From contig NZ_QTYB01000013.1 of NCBI RefSeq assembly GCF_003461955.1, positions 1-64,000 of the forward strand: a stretch of 64,000 bases of DNA, read 5' to 3'. Position numbers and translations under genes: made by a program. This DNA comes from Ruminococcus sp. AM36-2AA (GTDB taxonomy: Bacteria; Bacillota; Clostridia; Lachnospirales; Lachnospiraceae). Below the pieces are notes generated by a model, which did no database searches, had not been told where the DNA came from, and worked only from the letters and a program-made list of their open reading frames with translations. Below are positions 1-7,818 of this stretch, in pieces (within the stretch, counting starts at the first letter, position 1; every line of letters starts with the position of its first letter).

Positions 1-246
1 CCCCCGCTGGAGTAGCCTAAAAGAACAGGCGATGCAGCTTTAGCTGCGAGCCCGTGAAAAAAGGCAAATCGGCACGCAGGTTAAATTTGATTCAACAAAA
101 ACGATTAACCATCAACAAACACATGTATGTAGTTTTCAAGCTACAAGGGAAAGAGTAAAACGGGAGAGAAATCAACACACAGATTTCTCTCCCGTTTTTG
201 TCACATGCATACCGTCACATACAAAAAAGTTTTCCCACACCCCTCA
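1..246. other. Unassigned leading segment
   Basis: No reading frame of useful length is open here on either strand, and no tRNA or rRNA was recognised. There is a small hairpin (gcagctttagctgc, about 33-46) and a short inverted repeat at about 128-146. On the reverse strand part of this reads like the TTGAAAACTACA motif common in clostridial rRNA spacers, but no rRNA end is present. The window edge may cut a larger feature. Confidence 0.4.
157..199 (+). terminator. Intrinsic terminator
   Basis: A 12-bp perfect stem (cgggagagaaat paired with atttctctcccg) closes a short loop and is followed by a run of five T. It ends whatever transcript enters from the left edge of the window. Confidence 0.85.
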
Positions 247-275
247 TTTACATTCATCTCTCCATATGCTACAAT
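247..275 (+). promoter_or_regulatory. Sigma-A promoter of the ThiT-like gene
   Basis: TTTACA (247-252) and TACAAT (270-275) are separated by exactly 17 bases, about 65 bases before the start codon of the ThiT-like gene. No TPP riboswitch motif was seen between the promoter and the gene. Confidence 0.7.
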
Positions 276-340
276 GGGTAAGACCAAAGAAGCCTGAACA
301 TTAACCATTGAACTCGATTTAGGCATAAGGAGGAGAGACA

Positions 341-646
341 ATGGGATTTTCCGGATTATTTACAAAATCAAAAAAATATGGTCTTCTGAAAGCCTACATT
401 GTAGCAATCCTGGCAAGGGGTGCGTTCCATGCGCTCGGCGGATATCTATACTGGATGGATTATATGCCGGATAATTTTCCGAAGTCTCTGACAGCATTAT
501 ATCCGATCATTTACAATTACAGCTATATTCTTCTGGAAGGAGTACTCACAATTGCAGTGATTTCCATACCAGCAGTATCCAGTGCACTTGGAAGAATGAG
601 GGTAATGGCTACCGGGGGTAACCGTCAGCCGGCAGTAGAGAAATAA
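341..646 (+). CDS. Half-length ThiT-like thiamine transporter protein
   Basis: This 101-residue protein matches only the C-terminal half of the ThiT/YuaJ thiamine-binding S component of ECF transporters. It begins at the conserved GFSGLF segment and keeps the RGAFH, GYLYWMDYMP and YPIIYNYSYILLEG stretches. Full ThiT has about 180 residues and six membrane helices; here about three remain. It is not simply cut by the window: a consensus promoter and a good ribosome site (aggaggagaga) lie directly upstream. It may be a decayed gene that is still transcribed, or half of a protein acting with a partner. Family assignment rests on recognition of C-terminal motifs only. Confidence 0.6.
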   Translation: MGFSGLFTKSKKYGLLKAYIVAILARGAFHALGGYLYWMDYMPDNFPKSLTALYPIIYNYSYILLEGVLTIAVISIPAVSSALGRMRVMATGGNRQPAVEK

Positions 647-665
647 TTTACATATAATAGGACAT

Positions 666-735
666 AATAAAAAGATCGCGGACCTATCTTTATAAGAGAT
701 ACATGATAAAGATAAATCAGCGGTCTTTTTTATGT
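666..735. terminator. Bidirectional intrinsic terminator
   Basis: The outer arms aaaaagatcgc and gcggtcttttt pair with one G-T pair, and an inner stem (tatctttat with ataaagata) extends the structure. It carries A-runs and T-runs on both sides, so it can end the ThiT-like gene from the left and the convergent secreted-protein gene from the right. Confidence 0.75.
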
Positions 736-739
736 TTAT

Positions 740-1240
740 TTATCGGTAACAGTTTTTGCATGCAGTATAGCCACGCTGTTTTGCCTGACTAAGAGTAACC
801 TTATGCGCTCGATTTGGATTCATATTTCCACAGTTTGGAATTCGATGATATTTTTTTCCTGTAGCTGGAATCCACACGGAAGACTGAACCTGAGGCCTGG
901 AAGCGACTTTCTTTTTTACAGTAATCTGACAGCGTAATGTATAGTTCCCGGTTTTGGCAAAAATGATGGTCTTTCCGACACCCCTGGCAGTGACTTTACC
1001 TTTGGAATCTACGGTCACAATACGTTTATTCTGACTAATCCATTTAACTTTGCCAGAAGTTCCATTTACCTTTAAGAGTACAGACTTTCCTGTATAAATG
1101 GTAAGTTTTGAATTACTGAGAGATGGTTTCCTGACAGTGGCGGCAGAAACGGTAGTTGTTCCCATAGCCGGGATGACAGCAGGTGAAGTTAAAGACAGAG
1201 ACAATACTAAGATAAGTAATAATTGTTTCAGCTTTTTCAT
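740..1240 (-). CDS. Secreted Ig-like (Big_2) protein with Cys/His C-terminal domain
   Basis: The protein of about 166 residues starts with MKKLKQLLL, a signal peptide of about 33 residues ending near VSAAT. A bacterial Ig-like Big_2 domain follows (SKLTIYTGKSVLLKVNGT to GVGKTIIFAKTG). The C-terminus carries a short domain of the pattern YHRIPNCGNM to GYTACKNCYR, with one His and three Cys, resembling the small zinc-binding Ada-like domains at the ends of secreted clostridial proteins. The start at 1240 is chosen over an upstream Met because an AAGGAG site lies just before it and the signal peptide begins there. It is probably exported; its role is unknown. It is convergent with the ThiT-like gene. 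Confidence 0.8.
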   Translation of the reverse strand: MKKLKQLLLILVLSLSLTSPAVIPAMGTTTVSAATVRKPSLSNSKLTIYTGKSVLLKVNGTSGKVKWISQNKRIVTVDSKGKVTARGVGKTIIFAKTGNYTLRCQITVKKKVASRPQVQSSVWIPATGKKYHRIPNCGNMNPNRAHKVTLSQAKQRGYTACKNCYR

Positions 1241-1277
1241 TTGTAAATCTCCTTCCACAGACAAATTTTATAACTTT

Positions 1278-1305
1278 ATTATAATCGAAGTTTTTGAAAA
1301 AACAA
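1278..1305 (-). promoter_or_regulatory. Promoter of the secreted Ig-like protein gene
   Basis: On the reverse strand TTGTTT and TATAAT are separated by 16 bases, 38 bases upstream of the start codon at 1240. The -10 box is perfect and the -35 box is a partial match. Confidence 0.5.
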
Positions 1306-1387
1306 TAAACTTCATATAATTCGAAAAAAATCGACATTATTAGTAACATAAAAGTTAAATAAAACAAACCAAAAACACAAAGAGTAC

Positions 1388-1416
1388 TTTTCTATAAATG
1401 AAAGTTGTGCTATGAT
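1388..1416 (+). promoter_or_regulatory. Possible promoter of map
   Basis: TATGAT (1411-1416) is a fair -10 box, with a weak TTTTCT 17 bases upstream. It sits about 130 bases before map. The -35 match is poor, so this is tentative. Confidence 0.3.
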
Positions 1417-1547
1417 AAATCAGGCAGAGATTGATCTGCAGGAATATAACAGGCAGATGTTATGCAGCTGAATAGAAAGCACTTCATGTCCTGTGTAAAA
1501 TACAAAAGAAAAAGCAGAGAGTCAGACTGCAAAAGGAGAGAAAAGAA

Positions 1548-2423
1548 ATGGCAAAGAAAATCGAAAGAAACGATCCGTGCTGGTGCGGAAGCGGAAAGAA
1601 ATATAAAAAATGCCATGAAGCATTTGATGAAAAAATGGAACTTATGAAAAAGAAAGGATATGCAGTTCTTGACCATGATCTGATTAAAACACCTGCACAG
1701 ATTGAAAAGATCAAAGAGAGCTGTAAGATCAATATCGCAGTTCTTGATTATGTTGCAGAGCATATCGGACCGGGTGTGACCACACAGCAGATTGATGACT
1801 GGGTACATGAAGAAACGGTACGTCATGGTGGAATTCCGGCACCACTTAATTATGAAGGTTTTCCAAAGAGCGTATGCACATCGATCAACGAGGTAGTATG
1901 CCATGGAATCCCGGATGAAGAGATCGTTTTAAAAGAAGGAGATATTGTCAATGTAGATGTATCTACCATCTATCAGGGATATTTTTCTGATTCCTCCCGT
2001 ATGTTCTGTATCGGAGAGGTAAGCCCGGAGAAGGAAAAACTTGTCCGTGTGACAAAAGAATGTGTAGAGCTTGGCCTTGAGCAGGTAAAACCATGGACAC
2101 CGATCGGAAATATGGGAAGTGCTGTGCACAAGCACGCAGTGGAGAATGGATACACAGTTGTCAGAGAAATCGGCGGACATGGGGTAGGTCTTGAGTTTCA
2201 CGAAGATCCGTGGGTAAGTTACACTTCCAAAGAAGATACAGGTGTACTCATGGTACCGGGAATGATCTTTACCATTGAACCAATGGTTAATATGGGATCT
2301 GACGAAATTTATACAGATGAGATTGACGACTGGACAGTGCGGACAGAAGATGGCCTGCCGTCTGCGCAATGGGAGATCATGGTGCTTGTCACAGAGACAG
2401 GACATGAGGTACTTTGCTGGTAA
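1548..2423 (+). CDS. map: Methionine aminopeptidase type I with SEC-C zinc motif
   Basis: The enzyme removes the initiator Met from new proteins. The first 25 residues form a SEC-C metal-binding motif (DPCWCGSGKKYKKCH), as in the long clostridial MetAP isoform that can dock on the ribosome. The pita-bread catalytic domain follows, with the substrate His in VVCHGIP and metal ligands in VDVSTI, YFSDSSR, GGHGVG, TIEPMV and QWEIMVLVTE. The length of 291 residues fits this subfamily. An AAAGGAG site precedes the ATG. It is followed by rplS, which has its own promoter. Confidence 0.95.
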   Translation: MAKKIERNDPCWCGSGKKYKKCHEAFDEKMELMKKKGYAVLDHDLIKTPAQIEKIKESCKINIAVLDYVAEHIGPGVTTQQIDDWVHEETVRHGGIPAPLNYEGFPKSVCTSINEVVCHGIPDEEIVLKEGDIVNVDVSTIYQGYFSDSSRMFCIGEVSPEKEKLVRVTKECVELGLEQVKPWTPIGNMGSAVHKHAVENGYTVVREIGGHGVGLEFHEDPWVSYTSKEDTGVLMVPGMIFTIEPMVNMGSDEIYTDEIDDWTVRTEDGLPSAQWEIMVLVTETGHEVLCW

Positions 2424-2452
2424 ACAAACTCGAAAATTCAGGAAAAAAGTTC

Positions 2453-2481
2453 TTGCAATAGAATATTATCTAGTGTATAAT
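2453..2481 (+). promoter_or_regulatory. Strong promoter of rplS
   Basis: TTGCAA (2453-2458) and TATAAT (2476-2481) have a 17-base spacer. The resulting leader of about 75 bases before rplS could hold an L19 autoregulatory leader like those known in Firmicutes, but I could not confirm its conserved structure by eye. Confidence 0.8.
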
Positions 2482-2561
2482 CACTTATGTTGTGAAAAAA
2501 GATGGTCCTCTGTTACCACATGCGTATTAAGAACATCCAGTATAATTAAGGAGAGAAAGAC

Positions 2562-2909
2562 ATGAACGAAATTATTAAGAACATTGAGTCCGCTCAGCTG
2601 AAAGCTGAAGTACCGCAGTTCCGCGTAGGAGACACAGTAAGAGTACACGCACTGATCAAAGAGGGAACACGTGAGCGTGTTCAGATCTTCGAGGGTACAG
2701 TACTTAAGAGACAAGGTGGAAGTACAAGAGAGACTTTCACAGTAAGAAAGAGCTCCAACGGTGTAGGCGTTGAGAAAACATGGCCGCTTCATTCCCCACA
2801 CGTAGTTAAGGTTGAAGTTATCCGTCATGGTAAAGTACGCCGTGCGAAACTGAACTACCTGAGAGATCGCGTAGGTAAAGCAGCTAAGGTTAAAGAGCTT
2901 GTAAAATAA
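2562..2909 (+). CDS. rplS: 50S ribosomal protein L19
   Basis: The 115-residue protein matches bL19 over its whole length, including [32 protein letters not shown] and [16 protein letters not shown]19 sits at the interface of the two ribosomal subunits. An AAGGAGAG ribosome site precedes the ATG. A dedicated promoter lies upstream and a strong terminator downstream, so it is probably mainly a single-gene transcript. Confidence 0.97.
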   Translation: MNEIIKNIESAQLKAEVPQFRVGDTVRVHALIKEGTRERVQIFEGTVLKRQGGSTRETFTVRKSSNGVGVEKTWPLHSPHVVKVEVIRHGKVRRAKLNYLRDRVGKAAKVKELVK

Positions 2910-2919
2910 TTTCATAAGT

Positions 2920-2962
2920 AAAGAGGCAGGGACAATAACATTTGCTATTGTCCCTCTTTTTA
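2920..2962 (+). terminator. Intrinsic terminator after rplS
   Basis: A long stem (aagagg..gggacaata paired with tattgtccctctt) is followed by a T-run. It lies 11 bases after the rplS stop codon. Confidence 0.9.
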
Positions 2963-3006
2963 CATCAAGAGGTATGCAAAATAATGATGCATACAGGGGA
3001 TAGAAT

Positions 3007-3615
3007 ATGGGATTAAATAAGAAGAGAAAAATTGAAGATCTGAAAGAAAGCCGAGCTGTTTCCGAAGCAAGGGAAAGACTTCGGGATGACCGCACAAGAG
3101 GGATCGTCAAGTGGGTATTTGAGATTATCGTAACGCTGGTATTTGCTGTGCTGGTTGCGATTTCTGCATTTCAGACTGTGACATTGCAGGAGAGTGCTAT
3201 GGAACCTACGTATTCGGTAGGCCAGAAATTCTTTGTAAACAGAGCATTGTATAAGATAAAATCTCCGAAACGTGGGGATGTAATTGTTTTTAAAACAAGT
3301 GCCAGTGATGATGCGGCTTTGCATATCCGACGTGTGATCGGCCTTCCAGGCGAAACAGTTCAGATAAAAGAAGGCCAGATCTACATTAATGGAAATGTTT
3401 ACGAAGAGAATGGTGCTTATCAGGAAATCGCAGATGGCGGACTTGCAGACAGTGCTATCACACTGGAAAGTGGAGAGTATTTTGTTCTGGGAGATAATCG
3501 GAATAACAGCGAGGACAGCCGTTTCAGCGATATTGGAAATATCAGCAAGAAATATATTGTAGGGAAGATATGGTTTACAGTTTCTCCCAAAAGTAAAATA
3601 GGTTTTATCAGATAA
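3007..3615 (+). CDS. Signal peptidase I-like protein with replaced catalytic residues
   Basis: The 202-residue protein has the layout of type I signal peptidase: a charged N-terminus, one membrane helix (about residues 34-56), then an external S26 domain. Box motifs SPKRGDVIVFK, RVIGLPGETVQI and LGDNRNNSEDSR are intact. However, the serine of the S-M-x-P motif is Ala64 (sequence ESAMEPTY, codon gct at 3196-3198), and the general-base Lys of the (I/V)-K-R-V motif is Arg108 (codon cga at 3328-3330). Both members of the Ser/Lys dyad are therefore missing, so ordinary preprotein cleavage is unlikely. The reading frame is intact and sits in the usual rplS-lepB-rbgA-rnhB order, 16 bases before rbgA. 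A noncatalytic role is inference. Confidence 0.85.
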   Translation: MGLNKKRKIEDLKESRAVSEARERLRDDRTRGIVKWVFEIIVTLVFAVLVAISAFQTVTLQESAMEPTYSVGQKFFVNRALYKIKSPKRGDVIVFKTSASDDAALHIRRVIGLPGETVQIKEGQIYINGNVYEENGAYQEIADGGLADSAITLESGEYFVLGDNRNNSEDSRFSDIGNISKKYIVGKIWFTVSPKSKIGFIR

Positions 3616-3630
3616 AAAATGAGGTGAATT

Positions 3631-4488
3631 ATGAACGTACAGTGGTATCCAGGCCATATGACAAAGGCGAAACGCCAGATGCAGGAAGATATCAAGCTGA
3701 TCGATCTGATCATTGAGCTTGTAGATGCAAGGGTTCCGCTTTCCAGCCGCAATCCGGATATTGATGAACTCGGAAAAAACAAGGCACGTATGATCCTTCT
3801 CAATAAAGCAGACCTTGCCGATGAGAGACAGAACCGTGCCTGGATGGAATATTTCAAAGAAAAAGGGATCTATGCGGTAAGTATCGATTCCCGTAATAAA
3901 GGCTCCATGAAAGCTGTTTCTGCGGCAATTACAGAAGCATGTAAGGAAAAGACAGAGCGGGACAGAAGAAGAGGAATCAAAAACCGTCCGGTACGTGCCA
4001 TGGTAGCAGGCATCCCGAATGTTGGAAAATCAACATTTATTAACACTTTTGCAGGAAAAGCATGTGCCAAGACTGGAAATAAACCGGGAGTTACGAAGGG
4101 AAAACAGTGGATCCGTCTGAATAAAAGTGTGGAACTTCTGGACACACCAGGAATTCTCTGGCCCAAATTTGAAGATCAGGAAGTTGGAATGCGTCTTGCC
4201 TATATCGGTTCTATAAAGGATGATATTCTGAATATTGAGGAGCTTGCCCTGGGTCTGATCGGATATCTGCAGGAATTTTACCCGGCAGCACTCAAAGAGA
4301 GATACAGCGTGGAAGAAGGACAGAAACCGCTGGATATCCTTACTGCAGTTGCAAAAGCGAGAGGATGTCTGAAAAAAGGTGAAGAACTTGATTATGAAAA
4401 AGCATCCCGTCTTTTGCTGGAAGAATTCCGTTCCGGAAAACTTGGAAAAGTAACGTTGGAATTTCCGAAAGGAACAGAGGAAGCATAA
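3631..4488 (+). CDS. rbgA: Ribosome biogenesis GTPase RbgA (YlqF)
   Basis: This circularly permuted GTPase acts late in 50S subunit assembly. The motif order shows the permutation: G4 (NKAD, about residue 52) comes before the P-loop GIPNVGKS (about 128-135) and DTPG (about 172). The start MNVQWYPGHM is typical of the family, and 285 residues is the normal length. The gene lies between the signal-peptidase-like gene and rnhB and overlaps rnhB by one base, so the two are co-translated. Confidence 0.96.
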   Translation: MNVQWYPGHMTKAKRQMQEDIKLIDLIIELVDARVPLSSRNPDIDELGKNKARMILLNKADLADERQNRAWMEYFKEKGIYAVSIDSRNKGSMKAVSAAITEACKEKTERDRRRGIKNRPVRAMVAGIPNVGKSTFINTFAGKACAKTGNKPGVTKGKQWIRLNKSVELLDTPGILWPKFEDQEVGMRLAYIGSIKDDILNIEELALGLIGYLQEFYPAALKERYSVEEGQKPLDILTAVAKARGCLKKGEELDYEKASRLLLEEFRSGKLGKVTLEFPKGTEEA

Positions 4489-5243
4489 TGGAAACAATGA
4501 AAGATATCAGGGCGCATTTTGCGTCAGCGAAGGAGGGCGAATACAACGCCCTTTTTCAGCATTATGAAAACGATGAAAGAAGCGGTGTACAGAAACTGAT
4601 CCAGCAGTATCGTAAAAAGCTCCAGGCACTGGAAAATGAACGTGCGCGCACAGAAATCATGAAAGAATATGAACATAAATATGAGCATCTTGGGTATCTC
4701 TGCGGGATCGATGAAGTGGGAAGAGGACCGCTTGCCGGCCCGGTTGTAGCCTGTGCGGTGATCCTTCCGAAAGACTGCGATATTTTATGGCTGAATGATT
4801 CCAAGAAGCTTACAGCCAAAAAGAGAGAAGAGCTGTATGATGTGATCCTGGAAGGTGCAGTTTCTGTTGGAATCGGAATGGCAAGTCCGGAAAGAATTGA
4901 TGAGATCAATATCCTGCAGGCAACCTATGAGGCAATGCGTCAGGCGATAAGCAAACTTTCTGTGCAGCCACAGCTGTTTTTGAACGATGCAGTTACCATA
5001 CCGGAGGTTCAGATCCCTCAGGTACCCATTATCAAGGGCGATGCAAAAAGCGTATCCATTGCAGCGGCAAGTATTGTGGCAAAGGTGACCAGAGACCGGA
5101 TGATGGAAGAATATGACAAAGTTCTTCCGGAGTATGGATTTGCCTCTAACAAGGGTTACGGATCTGCAGCACATATTGAAGCACTGAAGAAATACGGGCC
5201 AAGTCCGATACACCGGAAAACGTTTATCACACATTTTGTATAA
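4488..5243 (+). CDS. rnhB: Ribonuclease HII
   Basis: RNase HII cleaves RNA within DNA, including single misincorporated ribonucleotides. Of the four acidic catalytic positions, GIDEVGRGPLAG supplies Asp and Glu, FLNDAV supplies Asp, and KGDAKS supplies Asp. The N-terminal extension of about 70 charged residues before the catalytic core is seen in other Lachnospiraceae forms. The ATG overlaps the rbgA stop codon (taATG). It is followed 50-100 bases later by yraN in the same frame. Confidence 0.95.
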   Translation: METMKDIRAHFASAKEGEYNALFQHYENDERSGVQKLIQQYRKKLQALENERARTEIMKEYEHKYEHLGYLCGIDEVGRGPLAGPVVACAVILPKDCDILWLNDSKKLTAKKREELYDVILEGAVSVGIGMASPERIDEINILQATYEAMRQAISKLSVQPQLFLNDAVTIPEVQIPQVPIIKGDAKSVSIAAASIVAKVTRDRMMEEYDKVLPEYGFASNKGYGSAAHIEALKKYGPSPIHRKTFITHFV

Positions 5244-5294
5244 CGGATAAGATACTTAAGATACCGACATCAAAAACAGAAAGGTTATGTTTTT

Positions 5295-5654
5295 CTGAAA
5301 GAAAATAAAAGACAGAAGGGCAGTTATTATGAGGAAATTGCGGCAGTGTTCCTGGAAAAGAGGGGACTGCAGATCAGGGAAAAAAATTTTCGCTGTCGAA
5401 GCGGTGAGATTGATCTCATTGCACAAGATGAAAGATATCTGGTATTTGTAGAAGTGAAATACAGAAAGAACGGAAGAAGTGGAAGTTCTTTTGCGGCGGT
5501 AGGGAGAGAAAAACAGCGGATCATCAGCAGAGTGGCAATGTTTTACCTGGCTGTACATGGATACCGGGAATTTCCTCCCTGCCGTTTTGATGTAGTGGGA
5601 ATTGACGGAGAAAAAATCCACTGGATAAAAAATGCTTTTGATTTTTGCAGATGA
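5295..5654 (+). CDS. yraN: YraN (UPF0102) nuclease-like protein, non-ATG start
   Basis: The protein matches the UPF0102 family, which has a restriction-endonuclease-like fold: FRCRSGEIDLIAQD and LVFVEVKYRK give the acidic and E-x-K residues. The family's N-terminus (KENKRQKGSYYEE) is encoded in frame, but no ATG, GTG or TTG precedes it before the rnhB stop. The first standard start is a GTG at 5346, which would cut off about 17 conserved residues. I propose CTG at 5295, which sits where the family's Met usually lies and has AAAGG about 10 bases upstream. A lost T in the T5 run at 5290-5294 is an alternative, since one more T would join the ATG at 5287 to this frame. Confidence 0.75.
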   Translation: MKENKRQKGSYYEEIAAVFLEKRGLQIREKNFRCRSGEIDLIAQDERYLVFVEVKYRKNGRSGSSFAAVGREKQRIISRVAMFYLAVHGYREFPPCRFDVVGIDGEKIHWIKNAFDFCR

Positions 5655-5672
5655 AAGGGCTGGTTACATAAT

Positions 5673-6518
5673 ATGAAAATAAAATGGTATAAAGATAAGC
5701 AATTAATGAATGTAAATCAGAAGAACGGGGTTACGTGGCTGACGTATCCTGCCTTTGAGAAAATTCCCGGGATCGTACATGGCTTCAGTACCCGTCTGGG
5801 CGGAGTGAGTCAGGGAATTTATGAATCCATGAATTTAAGCTTTACAAGAGGAGATAACGAGGATGCAGTGCGGGAAAATTACCGCAGACTCTCTGATGCT
5901 ATGGGATTTTCCATGGGAGATATCGTAACTTCTGATCAGACACATACCACCAATGTGCATGTGGTCACGGAAACAGACAGGGGAAATGGAATCACAAAAC
6001 CGAGGCCTTATACGGATGTGGATGGAATGATCACCAATGTTCCTGGACTGGTTCTGGCGACCTTTTATGCGGACTGTGTACCACTTTTCTTTGTGGATCC
6101 GGTACATAAAGCGATAGGACTCTCACATTCCGGATGGAGAGGTACGGTAGGAAAGATCGGTAAAGTGACGGTGGAAAAAATGGCTGAGGAATTTCAGACA
6201 GACCCTTCAGAACTTTACGCAGCCATCGGTCCGTCTATCTGTCAGGACTGTTATGAAGTCAGTGAAGATGTGATCGATCAGTTTAAAGAAGCATTTGAAG
6301 AAAAATACTGGGATGTACTTTTTTATGAGAAACCAGATGGAAAATATCAGCTGAATCTGTGGGAGGCGAACCGAAGGATCTTTCTGGATGCAGGCATAAA
6401 AGAAGAGCGGATTTCCATGCCGGGCATCTGCACCTGCTGTAATCCGCTCTTTCTTTATTCGCACAGGGCTTCTCACGGGAAACGTGGAAACCTGGGAGCA
6501 TTTCTTACTGTTCGTTGA
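5673..6518 (+). CDS. pgeF: PgeF/YfiH multicopper-oxidase-fold (LACC1 family) enzyme
   Basis: This 281-residue protein belongs to the YfiH/DUF152 family, now linked to purine nucleoside phosphorylase, adenosine deaminase and peptidoglycan-editing activities. Conserved metal residues are visible in QTHTTNVHVV, YADCVPLFFVDP and LSHSGWRGTV. The first Met at 5673 adds about ten residues before the conserved core; a Met at 5706 is possible. The last 14 bases overlap the 3' end of the opposite-strand prs gene (6505-6518), and no terminator separates the two. Confidence 0.88.
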   Translation: MKIKWYKDKQLMNVNQKNGVTWLTYPAFEKIPGIVHGFSTRLGGVSQGIYESMNLSFTRGDNEDAVRENYRRLSDAMGFSMGDIVTSDQTHTTNVHVVTETDRGNGITKPRPYTDVDGMITNVPGLVLATFYADCVPLFFVDPVHKAIGLSHSGWRGTVGKIGKVTVEKMAEEFQTDPSELYAAIGPSICQDCYEVSEDVIDQFKEAFEEKYWDVLFYEKPDGKYQLNLWEANRRIFLDAGIKEERISMPGICTCCNPLFLYSHRASHGKRGNLGAFLTVR

Positions 6519-7677
6519 CTTTTTTCATGAGATCCATGATCTTTTCGTTGCTGGAACGAACCTTCTCGACAGATACATCATGGTTGATGATATCGATGAT
6601 ACTTGCAAGATATTTGCTCATATTTGCTTCGATATAGTATGGACGGTCGAGAAGTTCCGGAATACGGTAGTTAAGGTTGGTTGTGATGACTCTGTCCAGC
6701 CAGCCTTTCTCGTAATATTCGTCAAATTTGGCTACGCCGTCTGTAAACAGACCGTAGGTTGTGCAGACGAATACACGTCCGGCTTTACGCTCTTTCAGCT
6801 GACGGGCAACATCCAGCATACTCTCTCCGGAAGAGATCATATCGTCGATGATGACAACATCTTTGCCCTCTACGGAATCTCCGAGGAATTCATGAGCAAC
6901 GATCGGGTTCTTGCCATTGACAACAGTGGAGTAATCACGGCGTTTGTAGAACATACCCATATCAACTCCAAGGATATTGGAGAAATATACAGCACGTGAC
7001 ATAGCGCCTTCATCCGGGCTGATGATCATGAGGTGATCATTGTCGAGTTTGAAATCCGGGACATTTTTGACCAGTGCTTTCAGGAACTGGTATGTCGGGA
7101 AAAAGTTATCAAAGCCTTTCAGCGGAATAGAGTTCTGCACACGTGGATCATGAGCATCAAAAGTAATGATGTTGGAAACACCCATTGCGCTTAACTCGCG
7201 AAGTGCAAGTGCACAGTCGAGAGATTCTCTCTTGGTACGTCTGTGCTGACGTCCCTCGTAAAGGAATGGCATAATAACGTTGATACGGTGTGCTTTACCG
7301 GTGGCTGCGGAGATAATTCTCTTCAGATCCTGGTAATGGTCGTCCGGAGACATGTGGTTCTCGTGGCCGCATACGCTGTAAGTAAGGCTGTAATTGGTCA
7401 CATCTACCATAATGTAAAGGTCTGTACCACGAACGGATTCTTTGATGTAACCTTTACCTTCACCGGTTCCGAAACGCGGGCATTCGCAGTCTACAAGGAA
7501 AGATTTCTCTGCATAGCCCTGTGGGATAATGGTGGATTTCTTGGCTGCTACAAGTTCTTTACGGAATTTAACCAGCTTTTTGTCAACCTCCTCGGCCAGT
7601 TCGCGGCATCCGGCAAGTGCGGCGATTCGGATCGGGGCAACAGGCATAGACTTTTCCAGCAATTCTATGTTTGGCAT
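6505..7677 (-). CDS. prs: Ribose-phosphate pyrophosphokinase, long clostridial form
   Basis: PRPP synthase joins ribose-5-phosphate and ATP to make PRPP for nucleotide, His and Trp synthesis. The PRPP-binding loop VVIIDDMISSGESM and the flexible-loop KRR (MFYKRRDY) are present. At 390 residues it is about 70 longer than the classical enzyme, with an N-terminal extension and insertions typical of a second clostridial lineage, so it may not be the only Prs in the genome. An AGGAGG site precedes the ATG. It is convergent with pgeF and overlaps its stop codon. Confidence 0.92.
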   Translation of the reverse strand: MPNIELLEKSMPVAPIRIAALAGCRELAEEVDKKLVKFRKELVAAKKSTIIPQGYAEKSFLVDCECPRFGTGEGKGYIKESVRGTDLYIMVDVTNYSLTYSVCGHENHMSPDDHYQDLKRIISAATGKAHRINVIMPFLYEGRQHRRTKRESLDCALALRELSAMGVSNIITFDAHDPRVQNSIPLKGFDNFFPTYQFLKALVKNVPDFKLDNDHLMIISPDEGAMSRAVYFSNILGVDMGMFYKRRDYSTVVNGKNPIVAHEFLGDSVEGKDVVIIDDMISSGESMLDVARQLKERKAGRVFVCTTYGLFTDGVAKFDEYYEKGWLDRVITTNLNYRIPELLDRPYYIEANMSKYLASIIDIINHDVSVEKVRSSNEKIMDLMKKVNEQ

Positions 7678-7719
7678 AATATTCCTCCTAAGTGTATGTC
7701 ATTAAAAATTCTCAGTCTA

Positions 7720-7749
7720 TTTATAACATCAGACCCACGTGTCAGTCAA
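7720..7749 (-). promoter_or_regulatory. Promoter of prs
   Basis: On the reverse strand TTGACT and TATAAA are separated by 18 bases, about 45 bases upstream of the prs ATG. Confidence 0.6.
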
Positions 7750-7766
7750 GGTGTTTTCTCAAAGTG

Positions 7767-7795
7767 TTGATTTTTAAGAGCAAAGTTGTTATTAT
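7767..7795 (+). promoter_or_regulatory. Promoter of the DUF512 gene
   Basis: TTGATT (7767-7772) and TATTAT (7790-7795) have a 17-base spacer and lie 24 bases before the DUF512 start. It is divergent from the prs promoter. Confidence 0.55.
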
Positions 7796-7818
7796 ATACG
7801 GGATAGAAAAGGGAGATA

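Noticed and set aside
100..160. Remnant of an rRNA spacer on the reverse strand
   Set aside because: A short TTGAAAACTACA match exists, but no 16S, 23S or 5S end is present, so the claim cannot be supported.
276..340. TPP riboswitch before the ThiT-like gene
   Set aside because: The leader is only about 60 bases and lacks the conserved CTGAGA and ACCTGA elements.
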